A stretch of 64,000 nt of DNA from AP-15 sp963795485 (GTDB lineage Bacteria > Pseudomonadota > Alphaproteobacteria > ATCC43930 > CGMCC-115725). Location of the stretch: the NCBI GenBank assembly GCA_963795485.1, contig CAWCIL010000008.1, forward strand, positions 124,001 through 188,000, given 5' to 3'. A program made the position numbers and the translations under genes. The first letter of the stretch is position 1; every line of letters starts with the position of its first letter. Positions 62,499-64,000 of the stretch are shown piece after piece. A model generated the notes under the pieces. The model did no database searches. It saw only the letters and a program-made list of their open reading frames with translations, and was not told the DNA's origin.

Positions 62499-63353
62499 AT
62501 GAAACCCGCCTCGCCCGCCCTGATCGCGCTGCTGAGTTCGAGCACGCAGTTCGTAATGGCCGATCTTTACACCTTTACTTTGGTCGGCGGCAGCGTGCTG
62601 CGCTACTCGGCGGCGCCCACGCCGATTGTCGCCAATGGCTTCACTTTTACCCTCGGGCCCAAGTTCGAGCGTTCGAAGACCAAGACCGTGATCGGCACGC
62701 AGGTCGATGAACTCGACATCAAAGTTTATCCCGAGACCACCGATCTGATCGGCGACACGCTTTGGCTGCAAGCCGCGTGGCAGGGCCAACTCGACGGTGC
62801 GTTGTTGCAGCTCGAACGCGCGTTCATGCCGACCTATGCCGATACCAGTCCCGGGACTGTGATCCTGTTCGCCGGCCGCATCTCCGACCTCGACTGCAGC
62901 CGCACCGGGATCGACATGAAATGCCGCTCGCACCTGGAATTATTGAACATTCAGATGCCGCGTCGGCTGTGGCAACCCTCGTGCACGCATGTCTTCGGCG
63001 ACGCGATGTGCCAGTTCGACCGGGCCAGTCTGCAGGCGAGTTTTGCCAGCCTACCGGGCTCGGTCGAGACCCAGATCCTCAGCGCCGTCAACCCGACGCC
63101 GGCCGGGCTCTACGTCCAAGGCACGATCACCGGGTTGACCGGGGCGAATGCCGGATACAGCCGGACGATTGCGCAGATGAGCAACGGGGCGGTCACGGTC
63201 AGACTCGCCTTCCTGTCGCCACCGGCGACCGGCGACCAGTTCCAGCTGCTCCCCGGCTGCGACCGGACGCTCCCGACCTGCACCAACGTCTTCAACAACG
63301 CCGTCCATTTCGGCGGCATGCCCTACATCCCGACGCCGGAGAGCGCGGTATGA
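62499..63353 (+). CDS. DUF2163 tail hub protein (RcGTA gene 13-like)
   Basis: This 284-residue protein from ATG 62499 shows LIALLSSSTQFVMADLYTFT, FTLGPKFERSKTKTVIGTQV, ELDIKVYPETTDLIGDTLWL, RRLWQPSCTHVFGDAMCQFD and the ending TNVFNNAVHFGGMPYIPTPE. The Cys residues in PSCTHVFGDAMC and PGCDRTLPTC are the family's iron-sulfur-like cysteine set, as in RcGTA gene 13. The stop overlaps the NlpC/P60 start by ATGA, the usual g13-g14 coupling. Confidence 0.94.
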   Translation: MKPASPALIALLSSSTQFVMADLYTFTLVGGSVLRYSAAPTPIVANGFTFTLGPKFERSKTKTVIGTQVDELDIKVYPETTDLIGDTLWLQAAWQGQLDGALLQLERAFMPTYADTSPGTVILFAGRISDLDCSRTGIDMKCRSHLELLNIQMPRRLWQPSCTHVFGDAMCQFDRASLQASFASLPGSVETQILSAVNPTPAGLYVQGTITGLTGANAGYSRTIAQMSNGAVTVRLAFLSPPATGDQFQLLPGCDRTLPTCTNVFNNAVHFGGMPYIPTPESAV

Positions 63354-63781
63354 ACGACCCCCGCCGTGCTGCCGTGGTCGCCGAGGCGGCGAGCTGGCTG
63401 CGCACGCCTTATCACCATATGGGGCGGGTCAAGGGCGGCGGCACCGACTGCCTGATGCTGCTGGCCGAGGTCTACGAGGCGGCTGGCGTCATTCCCCATG
63501 TCGAGGTGCCATTTTATCCGCCCGATTGGCACCTGCACCGCGGCGTCGAACGCTACCTCGAGGGTTTGATGCGCTATGCCCGCGAGATCGGCGGGCCACC
63601 ACAGCCGGGCGATGCGGTGCTGTTCAGATTTGGCCGCTGCTTCGCGCATGGCGCGATCGTCGTTGCCTGGCCGCGGCTGATCCACGCCTGGCACACCGCC
63701 GGGGTTATTTATGTCGACGCTGGCCAAGGCCAGCTCGCTGGGCGAAACGCTCGGTTTTTTTGTCCGTTCTCTAAAATCTGA
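63350..63781 (+). CDS. NlpC/P60 cell-wall peptidase (RcGTA gene 14-like)
   Basis: This 143-residue tail-tip peptidase cuts peptidoglycan peptides during DNA entry. The catalytic Cys34 lies in GGGTDCLMLLAEVY and the histidine at His100 in RCFAHGAIVV; a polar third residue follows around RLIHAWH. PPQPGDAVLFRFG is the usual strand before the histidine. The start overlaps the DUF2163 stop by ATGA. The last residues PFSKI end at 63781 before the next gene. Confidence 0.94.
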   Translation: MNDPRRAAVVAEAASWLRTPYHHMGRVKGGGTDCLMLLAEVYEAAGVIPHVEVPFYPPDWHLHRGVERYLEGLMRYAREIGGPPQPGDAVLFRFGRCFAHGAIVVAWPRLIHAWHTAGVIYVDAGQGQLAGRNARFFCPFSKI

Positions 63782-63795
63782 TCTTTGGAATCTGA

Positions 63796-64000
63796 ATGAC
63801 CGGCATTCTCCGCGGCGGGTCGAACGCCAAGCAGAAGACCGCGATCGGCTCGCTGCAATTCCAGACTTCGCAAAAGGGCGGCGTGATCCCGCTCGTTTAC
63901 GGGACGACGCGCGCGGCACCCAATCTGATCCAGTACGACGATTTCATCCCGACGCCGGTGAGTTCGGGGCTGAAGGGCAAGGGCGGCGGCGCCGGCAAGT
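63796..64000 (+). CDS. Tail hub/host-specificity protein (RcGTA gene 15-like), 3' partial
   Basis: ATG 63796 is followed by MTGILRGGSNAKQKTAIGSL, QKGGVIPLVYGTTRAAPNLI and a Gly/Lys-rich loop before the window ends. GGVIPLVYGTTR is the common N-terminal motif of tail hub and central fibre proteins (gene 15 of RcGTA, phage J-like). The rest lies beyond the window. It is the next gene in RcGTA order, which supports the module assignment. Confidence 0.85.
   Translation, partial: MTGILRGGSNAKQKTAIGSLQFQTSQKGGVIPLVYGTTRAAPNLIQYDDFIPTPVSSGLKGKGGGAGK

Larger units (their letters stand above)
31053..64000 (+). mobile_element. Prophage with a gene-transfer-agent-like head and tail module (right end outside the window)
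   Basis: Everything right of clpB is phage. A repressor and operator switch is followed by terminase, portal, protease, capsid, connectors, tail tube, chaperone, tape measure, DUF2460, DUF2163, NlpC/P60 and the start of a tail-hub gene, in the same order as RcGTA genes 2 to 15. Long-tailed, siphovirus-like morphology is inferred. The presence of an S24 repressor, operators and a LexA box argues for an inducible prophage and against a domesticated GTA. Neither integrase nor attachment repeat was found; they may lie beyond 64000. Four exported proteins and a Tat-signal protein are inserted between terminase and portal. Single-base frameshifts are frequent. Confidence 0.93.

Noticed and set aside
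33024..64000. Calling the element a gene transfer agent
   Set aside because: The repressor, operators, LexA box, cargo genes and extra fibres fit a phage better; only the structural order is GTA-like.

Overview
The window looks like chromosomal DNA of a high-GC alphaproteobacterium, plausibly a Rhodospirillales-like lineage. It carries a DUF4167 gene, the 41-residue RpmJ form, a glcDEF glycolate oxidase operon, a fused indolepyruvate ferredoxin oxidoreductase, and a GTTC-N7-GTTC LexA box, which is the alphaproteobacterial form. The sequence shows no species-level marker.

Region 1 (1-31052) is host chromosome. It holds a membrane ferritin/VIT1-like transporter (5' cut), htpG, a carboxymuconolactone-decarboxylase-like protein, two Do/DegP-type periplasmic proteases, a frameshifted HTH-like protein, an FAD-linked oxidase divergent from the indolepyruvate oxidoreductase, glycerate kinase plus pyruvate kinase, a ClC channel, a GT2 glycosyltransferase overlapping a TVP38/DedA-like membrane protein, glcDEF, rpmJ, hisS-prfA-prmC, DUF4167 and clpB. 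Two themes stand out. One is protein quality control (htpG, clpB, two Do proteases). The other is a possible C2/C3 route: glycolate oxidase yields glyoxylate, and glycerate kinase and pyruvate kinase sit close by to carry glycerate to pyruvate.

Region 2 (about 31053-64000, continuing past the right edge) is a tailed-phage prophage. It opens with a leftward S24/HTH repressor, tandem palindromic operators over a consensus rightward promoter, a GcrA-like zinc-motif protein, a LexA box directly before a DUF6456-like gene, a second consensus promoter, and the terminase subunits. The order terminase, portal, protease, capsid, connectors, tail tube, chaperone, tape measure, DUF2460, DUF2163, NlpC/P60, tail hub matches the Rhodobacter gene transfer agent (RcGTA). 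Between terminase and portal lies a block unlike RcGTA: four genes with Sec-type signal peptides and one with a twin-arginine signal, including a pectate-lyase-like tailspike with four tandem repeats and a LamG-like protein. A glycosyltransferase sits inside the tail-tip module. Small membrane-protein genes and a strong terminator sit just before the capsid gene.

Single-base frameshifts are frequent: four in the host part (including essential prfA and also prmC) and many more in the prophage. The downstream frames stay conserved, so many are probably sequencing or consensus errors. The concentration in the prophage, above all at 45300-46650, leaves real decay possible. Broken genes are reported as single loci with the approximate shift positions. 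No tRNA, CRISPR array, insertion sequence or integrase was found.
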